A model generated the notes under the pieces. That model made no database searches. It was not told where the DNA came from and was given only the letters and a program-made list of their open reading frames with translations. A program made the translations under genes and the position numbers. From positions 49,839 through 113,838 of the IMG/VR virus record IMGVR_UViG_3300036828_000667: DNA of 64,000 nt; one strand, written 5' to 3'. Source of the DNA: a virus. How positions within the stretch are numbered: position 1 is the first letter of the stretch; each line of letters starts with the position of its first letter. Shown here piece after piece: positions 1 to 7,483 of this stretch.

Positions 1-10
1 AAGTGTAAGT

Positions 11-36
11 GGGGCTGGTGACTTACCACCAGCCCC
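11..36 (+). terminator. hairpin, probable terminator of a gene left of the window
   Basis: A perfect 10-bp stem (GGGGCTGGTG at 11-20 with its complement at 27-36) with a 6-nt loop is followed by TTT. It probably ends transcription of a gene outside the window. It lies 36 nt before the head of the first pentad array, an arrangement repeated elsewhere (6610, 13641). Confidence 0.6.
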
Positions 37-72
37 TTTGGACTACGCTGTCTCTTATTCTCAGGGACTAAA

Positions 73-135
73 TTGTGCGGTTTGGCCTGCAGCGGAGCGG
101 ATAGGCTAGGTTCGGATAGGCAAGGAAAGGCGTGG
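73..135 (+). repeat. pentad array 1 (TTGTGCGG head, 11 five-base steps)
   Basis: After the head TTGTGCGG (73-80) the + strand runs as NNNGG units in exact 5-nt register from 81 to 135. Ten of 11 steps end in GG and one (86-90) in GC, while the three preceding bases vary freely. The G-rich strand is + here, as in arrays 2 and 3 and opposite to the arrays from 7.3 kb on. Function unknown. Confidence 0.85.
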
Positions 136-189
136 TATGAACAATCACTCCCTTAGCCTAGCTCACAAAAGCTGTCAAGGTTCTTTTCG

Positions 190-714
190 ATGTACTTACC
201 ACCTTGGGTGAAGGTCGACATGATTGCACTGAAAAATAGAAAACGGTTATCACAGTTGGTCAGGATGCTAAGTTCTGGCCATCAAGGTGAAGCAATGGCA
301 GCCAGAGACGCTGTTCAAAAAATCTGTTCTTTTAACGATCTAGCAGATTTGATCGAGAGTGGTAGTGATTTTAAAAAAGCAGAATTGCAGTTCGTGTACG
401 ACTCAGGACATGAGGATGGATTCAAAAAAGGTTTTGAAAAAGGGCTTCAAGAAGGAAAACTCGGTAGTAATAGCTCACGTCCTCCTCCCAGTTCTCATAA
501 GAAGGGCGACATTTTCTTCGACATTGGCGATAAACCTGACATAATTAAAGAAAAGATACAATTTTGTCAAAAGCATAAAGATAGACTCAGAAAAGATAGG
601 GAAAAAGAATTCATCGCCAATATAGTTAATTGGACCACGGTTTTAAATAGACCTCTAACTCCAGGTCAAGAGAACTGGCTAAACGATATATACGCCAGAC
701 TAGGGGGTAAATAA
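190..714 (+). CDS. conserved phage protein, unknown function
   Basis: 174 aa. The N-terminal part has a helical segment (LVRMLSSGHQGEAMAARDAV, about residues 23-42) that resembles a short domain common in alphaproteobacterial phage and prophage proteins. The middle is charged, and the C-terminus ends in a LTPGQENWLNDIYARL-type helix also seen in that family (from memory). The start is uncertain: ATG 190 has AAGG about 10 nt upstream, whereas ATG 220 (164 aa) has GAAGG with 5-nt spacing and still keeps the conserved segment. First gene of a tight + strand series. No catalytic motif seen. Confidence 0.75.
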   Translation: MYLPPWVKVDMIALKNRKRLSQLVRMLSSGHQGEAMAARDAVQKICSFNDLADLIESGSDFKKAELQFVYDSGHEDGFKKGFEKGLQEGKLGSNSSRPPPSSHKKGDIFFDIGDKPDIIKEKIQFCQKHKDRLRKDREKEFIANIVNWTTVLNRPLTPGQENWLNDIYARLGGK

Positions 715-715
715 T

Positions 716-901
716 ATGAAAACAATTACTACAAATGACGCACTTGATCTCACTCGTAAAAGAGCCTACGAGCTAATAGAAGAACACACACTTTCAATAC
801 CTTACAGTGAGCTTATACCCACAGAACAACTAGTAAGTCGTGTACTCATGGAACTAGTAGCTAAGTACTTAAAACAGGAACTGGGGAGGACTCCTAAATG
901 A
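716..901 (+). CDS. small hypothetical protein
   Basis: 61 aa, predicted mostly helical, no recognisable domain. It begins 1 nt after the preceding stop and its own stop overlaps the next start (ATGA at 898-901), so it is very likely translated as part of one operon with 190-1473. Confidence 0.6.
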   Translation: MKTITTNDALDLTRKRAYELIEEHTLSIPYSELIPTEQLVSRVLMELVAKYLKQELGRTPK

Positions 902-1230
902 AGCTAGAGAAAGTCATATCAGAAGCCGTCGAGAACATCCTTACCAATAACTTCGAAATTATTGATAAGCAAATAGTCAGACTTGTAGAGAACGAAGTGA
1001 TGAAGGCCCTAGAACAACTTCTTAAGGATAGGATAAGAACTAAGGTAATAGAGATCATCGAAGAACATAGCCAAAGGATCATTGAGAGGTCCCAAGAAAT
1101 ACTTCTAGTATACGAAGGTGGGGATTCTGATCTCAAAGAGGTAAATAACGTAGCCGAAAAACATCTAGACCAAGTTGAGGCTGATATGAGAAATAAAGTA
1201 CAAAGAAAAAAGGGAACTACAGAGGAGTGA
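898..1230 (+). CDS. helical, possibly coiled-coil hypothetical protein
   Basis: 110 aa, strongly charged and helical with heptad-like spacing of I/L/V, no known domain. It is translationally coupled to the preceding gene by an ATGA overlap. Its helical character and size resemble the next protein (1234-1473), suggesting the two are distant paralogues or partners; this is inference only. Confidence 0.6.
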   Translation: MKLEKVISEAVENILTNNFEIIDKQIVRLVENEVMKALEQLLKDRIRTKVIEIIEEHSQRIIERSQEILLVYEGGDSDLKEVNNVAEKHLDQVEADMRNKVQRKKGTTEE

Positions 1231-1233
1231 CCC

Positions 1234-1473
1234 ATGCCTATGGGACCTGACGACCATCTGGTTGAAACAATCAAGAACGTCCTCTGGAAAGATGAAGAAT
1301 TACTGGATAGGGCTATTCATAAGATAATAGAAAAGAGAATACATTTCATACTAGAACAGCACATAAACAATGGTTTGTCATCTAGACATATTTCAGAAGT
1401 TCTAGATGAATACATAACTTACCATATCAAAAGAATTCTCAGTTCGACTTTGGAACTGGAGGGAAAGGAGTAG
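1234..1473 (+). CDS. small helical hypothetical protein
   Basis: 79 aa, helical and charged. An alternative ATG lies two codons in (1240). It follows the previous stop by 3 nt and GAGG occurs just upstream. No domain recognised. Confidence 0.55.
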   Translation: MPMGPDDHLVETIKNVLWKDEELLDRAIHKIIEKRIHFILEQHINNGLSSRHISEVLDEYITYHIKRILSSTLELEGKE

Positions 1474-1524
1474 TGGTTCACGATTTGGTCTTTTTGCCAT
1501 TATTTAAACAGTAGGGAGGTCTAG

Positions 1525-1563
1525 ATGTTGGCCGGCCCCTTTGGTAGAGTAGAGGCGATATGA
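1525..1563 (+). CDS. possible 12-codon leader peptide before the GIY-YIG-like gene
   Basis: A 12-aa frame has an excellent ribosome site (AGGGAGG, 5 nt before ATG 1525), and its TGA overlaps the ATG of the next gene (ATATGAC at 1558-1564). It may exist only to deliver ribosomes to the downstream start, which has no good site of its own. It could equally be a chance frame. Confidence 0.3.
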   Translation: MLAGPFGRVEAI

Positions 1564-2033
1564 CTATTTACACTATCTACCATGTTCCTAATATAAAAGT
1601 AGGAGCAACCGATAATTTAAAAACTAGAATGGCTAGATACAAGTCTAGATACAAGGAGGTTGAGATAGAAATACTCTTGAAAATGAGATTCGAACAAGTA
1701 CCAGAATATGCAAGATGGTATATAGTAGGAACTTATGAATGGATATTTGCTGATATGTATGGATACCCTAGAGGTTTTCATTACTATATCAGCAGATATA
1801 GTAATAGAGTAAAACAAAGTCCATATAGCACTTTAGAACAAATTAAGTCTAATTACGGGAAACAACATGCAAATGATTACTTTAATCAAATTACTGTAAC
1901 AAACGAAACACTATGGAAATTCCTATCGTTGCTTTTAAATCAACAAAGTTACATAGAGAGACTTGTCAAAGAGATATTCCCAAATTCTTCTCCTCAATCC
2001 TTTCCTCTGGCACTCTTTCTCTTCACCAGCTAG
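1560..2033 (+). CDS. divergent GIY-YIG-like (homing) endonuclease
   Basis: 157 aa. The N-terminus IYHVPNIKVGATDNLKTRM fits a GIY-YIG fold with the second motif degenerated to KVG, followed by the conserved T-N-L-x-x-R helix; a Glu in YEWIFADMYGYPRG could be the metal-binding Glu. The gene at 49846-50520 has the same N-terminal pattern (IYHIPGVKVGCTVNLKMR) with a longer DNA-binding tail, so the two are paralogues. Here only a short C-terminal segment follows. Activity is not assured because the first Tyr motif is weak. AT-rich compared with its neighbours, as expected for a mobile gene. Confidence 0.6.
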   Translation: MTIYTIYHVPNIKVGATDNLKTRMARYKSRYKEVEIEILLKMRFEQVPEYARWYIVGTYEWIFADMYGYPRGFHYYISRYSNRVKQSPYSTLEQIKSNYGKQHANDYFNQITVTNETLWKFLSLLLNQQSYIERLVKEIFPNSSPQSFPLALFLFTS

Positions 2034-2541
2034 TTAAATCACCAGTTAGTTAAGTCAGTAAAAGACGAGGGGAGTATGAGGGGAGTTTTTCAATAGTTTG
2101 TCAATTCTACTTAGGTATAGGTTTATATCACACTATGTTACAAACTGTAAGAATGGGATATACTTTAGACACGACAAAAAGCCCCATTAGACTATGTCTA
2201 GGGGTTTATGGTCATTTGGGGGTTGTTTTTAGGATGTAAGGAGGTGCTGTTGTGGATAGCCTCTTGGTTTTATCAGGCGCCTGATAAAATTCCCTGGATT
2301 ACCTGCGGTGCACCACCGTAACCCAGTATGGTTAGGAGAATAGCTTCCCCCTGGAATACAGGGGCCTGCTCGTCTATTAAAGATCCACGGGCCAGACCGT
2401 CAGTCGCTGGATTTTTCTCACCGTGGTAGCAGCCATGGCAGTCGCCGTTAGGTCGGCCCCATGGCACCGCTGTAACTCGCGGGTAAACGCATCTTCCATA
2501 TTAGAAAACGAACTGCTAGTCAACATCACTTGGAGATAAAA
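2034..2541. other. 508-nt stretch without a confident gene
   Basis: It holds a hairpin at 2181-2207 and, on the - strand, two overlapping short frames (2377-2499, 40 codons, and 2273-2467, 64 codons) with no ribosome site. The first reads like a natural protein but has no other support. A weak promoter-like pair CTTAGG-N17-CTATGT lies at 2111-2139 on the + strand, about 40 nt before the hairpin. Confidence 0.5.
2181..2207 (+). terminator. hairpin followed by TTT
   Basis: GCCCC and TAGAC (181-192) pair with GTCTA and GGGG (196-204) with a 2-nt bulge, followed by TTT. It probably terminates the GIY-YIG-like transcript. Confidence 0.5.
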
Positions 2542-2599
2542 TTGTGCGGTATGGGATGCATGGGGCAGGTCCGGCAGGGTAAGCGTCGGGGTGGGGTGG
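2542..2599 (+). repeat. pentad array 2 (TTGTGCGG head, 10 steps)
   Basis: Head TTGTGCGG at 2542-2549, then ten in-register NNNGS units (2550-2599), eight ending GG and two GC. It accounts for the odd Gly/Arg/Met-rich start of a longer open frame here, so I place the gene start downstream, at 2683. Confidence 0.85.
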
Positions 2600-2682
2600 A
2601 CAAAGCTTCATTACTATCATTGCAATCCATTGTCAAGAAGTCTAAAATCAAGCCTCCCGTCCTCCCCTGGCTGGAGCATAGG

Positions 2683-2877
2683 ATGAAAAAAGGCCCATAT
2701 CGCAGAAGAACCCTTGTCAGAAAATACAGGTTTCATCCCTATGAGAATTTTGAGTCAGGTAAGGGATGGAACCTTCCCCATAACAGAAAAAGGGTAAAGA
2801 AACATCATGGTCCAGCACTAAATAAACTAGGTCAATTAAGACGTTTTTGGATTACTGTTACAAGAACATACAGATGA
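2683..2877 (+). CDS. small basic hypothetical protein
   Basis: 64 aa, very rich in Lys/Arg/His with aromatic residues, so a nucleic-acid-binding role is possible but unproven. ATG 2683 is chosen because GGAG lies 6 nt upstream and because the frame further upstream is made of pentad array 2. The end overlaps the next start (ATGA at 2874-2877). Confidence 0.6.
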   Translation: MKKGPYRRRTLVRKYRFHPYENFESGKGWNLPHNRKRVKKHHGPALNKLGQLRRFWITVTRTYR

Positions 2878-3239
2878 AAGACCTTACCTATCTCGACAAA
2901 TACAGAATGCCTATCCCTGAGGTCTGCCTTGTAGGAAGTGGTACAGTCGACCTAAAGTTCAACGGAGCCTTTGCATTTGCCATAAAAGGTGTTAGTGTTG
3001 TGGTAATAGCAGGACGCGGTAAGGGATGGGATCACGTATCAGTCTCTTGTGAAAACAGAACTCCAACTTGGGAAGAAATGGAAACGGTCAAGAGGATGTT
3101 CTTCAAAGACGATGAAGTAGCCATGCAATTGCATGTAGCTGTTGAGGATCACATCAATATGCACCCTTATTGTCTTCATTTATGGCGCAGTTACAATAAG
3201 CTTAGGCCAATTCCACTTCCACCAAAAGGATTCGTGTAA
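2874..3239 (+). CDS. conserved phage protein (DUF7694-like)
   Basis: 121 aa from ATG 2874. The segment GWDHVSVSCENRTPTWEEME followed by a QLHVAVEDHINMHPYCLHLW-type stretch is the hallmark of a small protein family widespread in phages and prophages (which I recall as DUF7694). Role unknown. The start is set by the ATGA overlap with the previous stop. The end shares its last base with the next ATG (TAATG). Confidence 0.8.
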   Translation: MKDLTYLDKYRMPIPEVCLVGSGTVDLKFNGAFAFAIKGVSVVVIAGRGKGWDHVSVSCENRTPTWEEMETVKRMFFKDDEVAMQLHVAVEDHINMHPYCLHLWRSYNKLRPIPLPPKGFV

Positions 3240-3493
3240 TGAAACGAGCAGATTTCGTTAGAGCCTACGCAAATCGTTCTGGACTATCAGATAAGTGGGC
3301 AAACATAGGGTTGATAGATAGACATGATGGCTGGGTATTTGTAGCTCTGCCTTGTGTATGTGGTGAAGATGGTTGTCAGGGATGGGCCATGCTCTCAGCT
3401 GAGCAAGTCTTACACCACTTACAATTCAATGCTCCTGATGGGCTACGTGAAGCCTATATGAAATCTGTTGAAGACGAGGAAGCAAAGACATAG
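3239..3493 (+). CDS. small phage protein with Cys motif
   Basis: 84 aa. The core (ALPCVCGEDGCQGWAMLSAE) contains a C-x-C-x4-C cluster that may bind metal; the N-terminus (DFVRAYANRSGLSDKWANIG) and a C-terminal APDGLREAY segment resemble phage hypothetical proteins I have seen in rhizobial phages. Coupled to the preceding gene by TAATG. Confidence 0.7.
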   Translation: MKRADFVRAYANRSGLSDKWANIGLIDRHDGWVFVALPCVCGEDGCQGWAMLSAEQVLHHLQFNAPDGLREAYMKSVEDEEAKT

Positions 3494-3505
3494 GCATGAA
3501 TTGAT

Positions 3506-3775
3506 ATGAAGTATAGGCATTACAAACTACCGCAAAGAGGATATAGACACGACTGGAATGAAGCCAGAAGAATTCACGTATTTCTTCTAAGATGTGAAGG
3601 ATTGTCATATGGAGAAATTGCATTACGTCTTGGTGTAACCAGACAAGCAGCTAGAGAAATGTATCGTAGAGCAGCCCATATGTTAATGTGGGCATGGCGA
3701 CATATACTACAACCTCATACAATGATAGACCCAGAGTGTAGACTAGAGGCAGAGGAACATGAGAGCGACGAATAA
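3506..3775 (+). CDS. HTH protein resembling sigma-70 region 4
   Basis: 89 aa. GLSYGEIALRLGVTRQAARE (about residues 32-51) is a clear helix-turn-helix of the sigma-70 region 4/LuxR type, followed by a helical, Trp-rich tail. A small transcriptional regulator is likely; there is no sigma region 2, so it is not a complete sigma factor. Its end overlaps the next gene by 17 nt. Confidence 0.65.
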   Translation: MKYRHYKLPQRGYRHDWNEARRIHVFLLRCEGLSYGEIALRLGVTRQAAREMYRRAAHMLMWAWRHILQPHTMIDPECRLEAEEHESDE

Positions 3776-3974
3776 CCGTGACTTCCACCCAGTACCGATT
3801 TTAGGTGGAGATCACTGTCCGAAGTGTGGTAACATCATGCAAAGGTACACTCATAACCCAAAGTGGAAGCCTCTCCCTGGCCGTGGCTTCTACAAACACT
3901 GGGATCGGTGCATAGACTGTCGGCGATATTACAATCCAGCTGATGCCTATGTTAAAGGAAGTAAAGATGAGTGA
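3759..3974 (+). CDS. zinc-ribbon protein
   Basis: 71 aa with CPKCG and CIDCR knuckles about 33 residues apart, a classic four-Cys zinc ribbon. The rest is basic and aromatic. Function unknown. It overlaps the neighbouring frames on both sides. Confidence 0.7.
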   Translation: MRATNNRDFHPVPILGGDHCPKCGNIMQRYTHNPKWKPLPGRGFYKHWDRCIDCRRYYNPADAYVKGSKDE

Positions 3975-4155
3975 TGATTGTAAAAAGCGTCAACTTGCAA
4001 TGCTCATGATTGATGAAATAGAAAAATCATTGGCACGTGGCACTAAACATTACAACAAGAGTGGGAAGTTGCTAAAGACACCTAAGGCTGTCTTAGAATG
4101 CTTACTTAAAGACGGAAGTGTTGAACTCAAGTATAGGAAAGAGAAGGATGAATAG
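3967..4155 (+). CDS. small hypothetical protein
   Basis: 62 aa from ATG 3967, chosen over 3943 because AAGGAAG lies 5-6 nt upstream. Charged, helical, no domain seen. It overlaps both neighbours by 8 nt, fitting tight translational coupling. Confidence 0.6.
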   Translation: MSDDCKKRQLAMLMIDEIEKSLARGTKHYNKSGKLLKTPKAVLECLLKDGSVELKYRKEKDE

Positions 4156-4360
4156 TGTAGTCAAATTACTGATAGAAATAGCTGGGGAGGTTGGAAGTGC
4201 TGTTGTGTTTGTAGCTGGTCTAAGAGCCTTAGCACTTTCTGTAGTTACAGAAGTAACCTCAACTTCCCCAGAGGAACGTGGTAAGATAAATAATCTGATA
4301 ATCAAAGCAATGGTGTTTATCGCAATTGCTTTTTCATTTCTCATACATACAAGACTATAG
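4148..4360 (+). CDS. small membrane protein
   Basis: 71 aa from ATG 4148 (AGAAGG just upstream). Two hydrophobic stretches (about residues 8-32 and 50-67) separated by a polar segment predict a two-helix inner-membrane protein. No lysis-specific motif; holin-like in size but far from the endolysin gene, so no role is assigned. Confidence 0.6.
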   Translation: MNSVVKLLIEIAGEVGSAVVFVAGLRALALSVVTEVTSTSPEERGKINNLIIKAMVFIAIAFSFLIHTRL

Positions 4361-4368
4361 GAGTCGAA

Positions 4369-4749
4369 ATGAAGCTAGTTGGATGTGTGGTTCTCTTATC
4401 GGTAGTCTTCTCCCCAGTTGCCTATTCTGAATTTGTCCCTGGTAATGTGTTTATTGAAAGCTGTAACAACCCTAGTCCTGAACGTCAGGCAGCTTGTATA
4501 GGTTTTACGGCAGGGGTTACCGATAGCTATCTCAGGTCTGGTCAATTTTGCTTACCACCAAATGTTACTCCAAAAGAGATTTCAGATTTCACGAAGTACT
4601 ACATCAACAAAACTGTTTCAATCCGCAATCAATCAGCCCTCATGATGGTGCTGTATGCATTGAAATCACGGTGGCCGTGTGTTAATAGTGGACCACGGAT
4701 GGTCTTCCAACTACCTCCCCAGTTCCAGTTTCAATTCCGTGGGTTCTAA
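4369..4749 (+). CDS. secreted Rap1a/Tai-like protein
   Basis: 126 aa with a typical signal peptide (hydrophobic residues 5-17, cleavage likely after AYS at about 20). The mature part (VFIESCNN, CIGFTAGVTDSYLRSGQFCL, VTPKEISDFTKYY, LKSRWPC) matches the Rap1a/Tai domain, named after immunity proteins of Serratia T6SS effectors; the four Cys would form disulphides in the periplasm. Members are frequent in proteobacterial genomes and prophages, mostly without known function. In a phage it might guard the host envelope or counter an effector; this is inference. Confidence 0.7.
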   Translation: MKLVGCVVLLSVVFSPVAYSEFVPGNVFIESCNNPSPERQAACIGFTAGVTDSYLRSGQFCLPPNVTPKEISDFTKYYINKTVSIRNQSALMMVLYALKSRWPCVNSGPRMVFQLPPQFQFQFRGF

Positions 4750-4761
4750 AGGAACAGTACG

Positions 4762-5025
4762 ATGATGACAAAAATCTACCTGATCGACCCGGGGGCATCA
4801 GACGGTTATCCTGGTCTTGTAAAAGAAATTGTCAGAGAGAACATCGAAGCGTTCGATATTGTCGAGTACACGAATTTATATGGAAAACATGGGTATTACG
4901 TGTTTGACGGCATGGTAAAAGATGATATCGTTTACAGACGGGTGATTCGCGTCGCTAGAATTGCAGAAAAGAAGGAACAAAAGAATGGCCAAGGCGGTCA
5001 GACGACCTCCGAAGGGACACCATGA
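4762..5025 (+). CDS. hypothetical protein
   Basis: 87 aa, mixed alpha/beta look, no domain recognised. A run of K/E/Q/G at the C-terminus is where it overlaps the next gene (4985) in another frame, so the functional part is probably residues 1-72. AAGGA lies about 9 nt before the start. Confidence 0.55.
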   Translation: MMTKIYLIDPGASDGYPGLVKEIVRENIEAFDIVEYTNLYGKHGYYVFDGMVKDDIVYRRVIRVARIAEKKEQKNGQGGQTTSEGTP

Positions 5026-5224
5026 TGGCAGTGGAATAAAACTTGCTGTCAAATTTACACCGAAGCTTTTTAAAAGAATAAACGAACGGGCAACCAAACA
5101 TAACAAAAACTTTTCAGAAATCGTGAATGAGACTTGTGAATGTGGTCTATTATGCTTGGAAGAATCGGAGCGGGACGAGCCTAATTATAAGACAGTGGTG
5201 AGCCAACATGAAGATCGGGCCTAG
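4985..5224 (+). CDS. ribbon-helix-helix DNA-binding protein
   Basis: 79 aa from ATG 4985. IKLAVKFTPKLFKRINERAT and NKNFSEIVNET give the beta-helix-helix pattern of Arc/CopG repressors, with a basic N-terminal arm. It is the last gene before a double hairpin and may regulate this early-type operon. Confidence 0.65.
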   Translation: MAKAVRRPPKGHHDGSGIKLAVKFTPKLFKRINERATKHNKNFSEIVNETCECGLLCLEESERDEPNYKTVVSQHEDRA

Positions 5225-5258
5225 GTTCTAAAGCTTCCTGGACAGCCTAGGTCTGACG

Positions 5259-5305
5259 GTGGAGGAGTACAGGACTATACCTTAGTGCCCCCAGTACTCC
5301 TCCAC
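5259..5305 (+). terminator. long hairpin after the first operon
   Basis: A perfect 12-bp stem (GTGGAGGAGTAC at 5259-5270 with its complement at 5294-5305) and 23-nt loop. No T-run directly after it; it may terminate or protect the 3' end. Confidence 0.5.
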
Positions 5306-5314
5306 TACACTATA

Positions 5315-5348
5315 AGGAATCCCATAGCAAATGACGAAGGGGGTTCCT
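5315..5348 (+). terminator. second hairpin
   Basis: AGGAATCCC pairs with GGGGTTCCT (one G-U) around a loop of about 15 nt, 10 nt after the previous hairpin. Together they form a double barrier before the next transcription unit. Confidence 0.4.
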
Positions 5349-5374
5349 AAACTGTAACACTAGGAGTAACTAAC

Positions 5375-5965
5375 ATGATGAAGCAAACCTCGTTGGCAAG
5401 GCATATAACCGTAGAGATTCCTAGTGAGAACTCAGCTGATGTTGACTTTCTTCATGAGCTAGAAGAAGCTCATGACCACGACAATTTGAAAGACGTAGGT
5501 GCTGGTGTCGAGAAAGCATTCAAGGACAGAGTTGAAAAAGAGTTCTCAGGACAAGACATTACACCAAAGACACGGGCGTCCATCACAGACTTCTGTATAT
5601 ATTTAATGTCGATTGCAAAATTTTACGGTTATGATCTTTTACTAGGTGGGTTTATTACTACTGTTCACGAAGACATGTTTTCTGTACGAACTCAACCTAC
5701 CAAAGGGATTACGGCTCTCATAGAGTCAACGTTCACGTATTTTGACGATGAGGGAAACTATAAACTCACTGCCAATGGTTTCATGAGAAGGGATTGGGCA
5801 ACTGCCCCAGACGATCCAGTCAGCCGACGTAATCAGATCCTGAGAGATAACAACGATATTTTTCCCGGATTGCAATACAGTAATGCCAACACCAATAAGC
5901 TCCATATTCATATAGAAATAACAGGACAGTTCCCGCTATTAATCCTCCCAGTTACCTACCAATAA
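5375..5965 (+). CDS. hypothetical protein with duplicated C-terminal domain
   Basis: 196 aa. No known domain. Its last ~80 residues (FTYFDDEGNYKLTANGFMRR, DWAT, RRNQILRDNND) are clearly homologous to the whole of the next protein (6000-6260). AGGAG lies 8-9 nt before the start. The N-terminal 110 residues are acidic and helical. Confidence 0.65.
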   Translation: MMKQTSLARHITVEIPSENSADVDFLHELEEAHDHDNLKDVGAGVEKAFKDRVEKEFSGQDITPKTRASITDFCIYLMSIAKFYGYDLLLGGFITTVHEDMFSVRTQPTKGITALIESTFTYFDDEGNYKLTANGFMRRDWATAPDDPVSRRNQILRDNNDIFPGLQYSNANTNKLHIHIEITGQFPLLILPVTYQ

Positions 5966-5999
5966 ATTATAGGGGCTGGGAAGATGGGGGGATTATTGT

Positions 6000-6260
6000 A
6001 TGTCCAATGTAATCAACTTACCTATAATGGTAAGAGCGAGATTCTCTTATTTTAATACCAAAGGTATATTTCAATTATCAGCAGACGGTCATATGAGGCA
6101 AGATTGGGCTACTCACTCCAATCTGCCACGGCCTAGACGTACCCAAATCATCCAAGACAATAAAGGAATGCCAGGAATGCCTGGAAGGGCTTCCGCGTAT
6201 TTCATACATATTGTCACACAGGATAAGAAACGAACTCTCGTACTTCCGGAGACACCTTGA
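6000..6260 (+). CDS. stand-alone paralogue of the previous protein's C-terminal domain
   Basis: 86 aa. FSYFNTKGIFQLSADGHMRQ, DWAT and RRTQIIQDNKG align with the C-terminal half of the 196-aa protein just upstream. Function unknown. The pair arose by tandem duplication and loss, or gain, of the N-terminal part. Confidence 0.65.
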   Translation: MSNVINLPIMVRARFSYFNTKGIFQLSADGHMRQDWATHSNLPRPRRTQIIQDNKGMPGMPGRASAYFIHIVTQDKKRTLVLPETP

Positions 6261-6350
6261 ACAGGGAGGAAAATCAGAACTCAACATGAACAACAAGCAG
6301 AAAACCGTAATCACCTATAGATGAAATACTCTAAGGATCGGAGACAAACC

Positions 6351-6599
6351 ATGGATCACGCTGAACTTCTTGCTAACCTCAATACAGCACTAGACAACTT
6401 CGTGAACAGTAGTGATGGAACTAAGCAAGAACTGAAAGATGATCTCGAAGACTTTCGAGACGATATAGACGGACGTATCATGGCCCTGGAAGAAGAAATC
6501 GAGGAGGAGCAAGGCGAAGATACAGATGAAGATGAAGGAGATGACGGTGAGGAAGCGCCGATTGTAGAAACGGGAGAAATGGGAGAAGAGCCGAAGTAA
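6351..6599 (+). CDS. very acidic small protein
   Basis: 82 aa from ATG 6351 (GGAG 7 nt upstream; an earlier ATG at 6321 has none). The second half is almost entirely Glu/Asp/Gly. Such tails occur in DNA mimics and in chaperone-like proteins, but there is no specific evidence for either. Confidence 0.6.
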   Translation: MDHAELLANLNTALDNFVNSSDGTKQELKDDLEDFRDDIDGRIMALEEEIEEEQGEDTDEDEGDDGEEAPIVETGEMGEEPK

Positions 6600-6609
6600 T
6601 AGAGATTAA

Positions 6610-6643
6610 GTCATCCTCTGTTTTTGAAATGACAGAGGATGAC
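6610..6643 (+). terminator. perfect 11-bp hairpin abutting array 3
   Basis: GTCATCCTCTG (6610-6620) pairs with CAGAGGATGAC (6633-6643) around a 12-nt loop. The right arm ends exactly where the array head TTGTGCGG begins (6644). The same hairpin-head fusion occurs, inverted, at 13641, with an unrelated stem sequence. Confidence 0.6.
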
Positions 6644-6701
6644 TTGTGCGGTTTGGTTAGGAATGCAGTGGCTCGGCAGGGTTCGCTTCGGTTTGGTATG
6701 G
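6644..6701 (+). repeat. pentad array 3
   Basis: Head TTGTGCGG (6644-6651) then ten NNNGS units in register (6652-6701): eight GG, two GC. The G-rich strand is +. Confidence 0.85.
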
Positions 6702-6754
6702 TTCGAACATGCGGGACGTAGCAGAACTTGACCGTCTTGTCAAATGGGTGCAAA

Positions 6755-7345
6755 ATGTCCAAGAAGTTCTCAATATCAGTGGACCATAATGCATTAAGGC
6801 AATTTCCGTTTCTGGATCGACTCCAGAAACAACAATTCCCCATTTCAACCCTCAATGAAGTTATGTACGTTCTTGAAAATAGACCTGAAGGATTCAAAAT
6901 CGAGTTGGTTTATAGTGTATTGAAAGTGTCGTTAATTAACGTCAATAGAGACACCAATGACGACTACTTGGGATTGCCGAAGATTGAAGGTCAGTTGAAA
7001 GACCTGTGTGATGTGATCAGAGAGACCACGTCATATGGAACACGTGGGGGAGTCGACCCAAGGACACAAATATATTATAGTAGGAAGTCGTCTATTCTAC
7101 AGGGTAGTAACCTTAGTGATGATGCTCTGATAGCTCCTAATTATGTTTCTAATAGAGGTTTGAGAAAACGCCATCCTCTTGATCTTGTGTCCACAGAAGA
7201 GGTCGTTAAAAGAAGGGAACTTGCTAACCGACACTGGCAAGAACAGAAAAAAGAGCAACGAAGAAAACAACAGTCCAGTATCAACTCAAAAATCCGGAAT
7301 GCTCAGGACTTTTTGACAAGAAGCAATTTTGACAAGAAGCAATAA
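6755..7345 (+). CDS. hypothetical protein
   Basis: 196 aa from ATG 6755. No domain recognised; the C-terminal third is rich in K, Q and R and probably helical. No strong ribosome site is visible. A 26-codon frame (6709-6789) overlaps the start in another phase and could be a leader. Directly downstream of pentad array 3 and upstream of array 4. Confidence 0.55.
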   Translation: MSKKFSISVDHNALRQFPFLDRLQKQQFPISTLNEVMYVLENRPEGFKIELVYSVLKVSLINVNRDTNDDYLGLPKIEGQLKDLCDVIRETTSYGTRGGVDPRTQIYYSRKSSILQGSNLSDDALIAPNYVSNRGLRKRHPLDLVSTEEVVKRRELANRHWQEQKKEQRRKQQSSINSKIRNAQDFLTRSNFDKKQ

Positions 7346-7363
7346 TAATGTTAACCTTCTTCG

Positions 7364-7425
7364 GCGAACCGGTCCAATCCGAACCGACCCTATCCCTACC
7401 GGACCCTTGCACAGCATACCGCACA
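7364..7425 (-). repeat. pentad array 4 (C-rich on + strand)
   Basis: Twelve SCNNN units in exact register (7364-7423) ending in CCGCACA, the complement of the head motif. Nine steps are CC and three GC. It lies between the stop at 7345 and the terminator hairpin at 7430. Confidence 0.85.
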
Positions 7426-7429
7426 TCTA

Positions 7430-7465
7430 CCCCTCAGGCTGTATTACACAGCCTGAGGGGTTATT
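7430..7465 (+). terminator. strong intrinsic terminator
   Basis: A 13-bp perfect stem (CCCCTCAGGCTGT at 7430-7442 with its complement at 7448-7460), a 5-nt loop and a following T-rich tract. It terminates the 6755-7345 transcript. Confidence 0.8.
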
Positions 7466-7483
7466 ATTATTAGGAGGTTAGAG

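Noticed and set aside
894-1274. 126-codon reverse-strand frame
   Set aside because: Shadow of the 898-1230 gene, which is in a coupled + operon with proper starts.
2111-2207. Small RNA gene between a promoter-like pair and a hairpin
   Set aside because: The -35 box CTTAGG is poor and there is no second copy or conserved structure to support it.
2530-2682. N-terminal extension of the basic protein at 2683
   Set aside because: It is a translation of pentad array 2; the ribosome site favours 2683.
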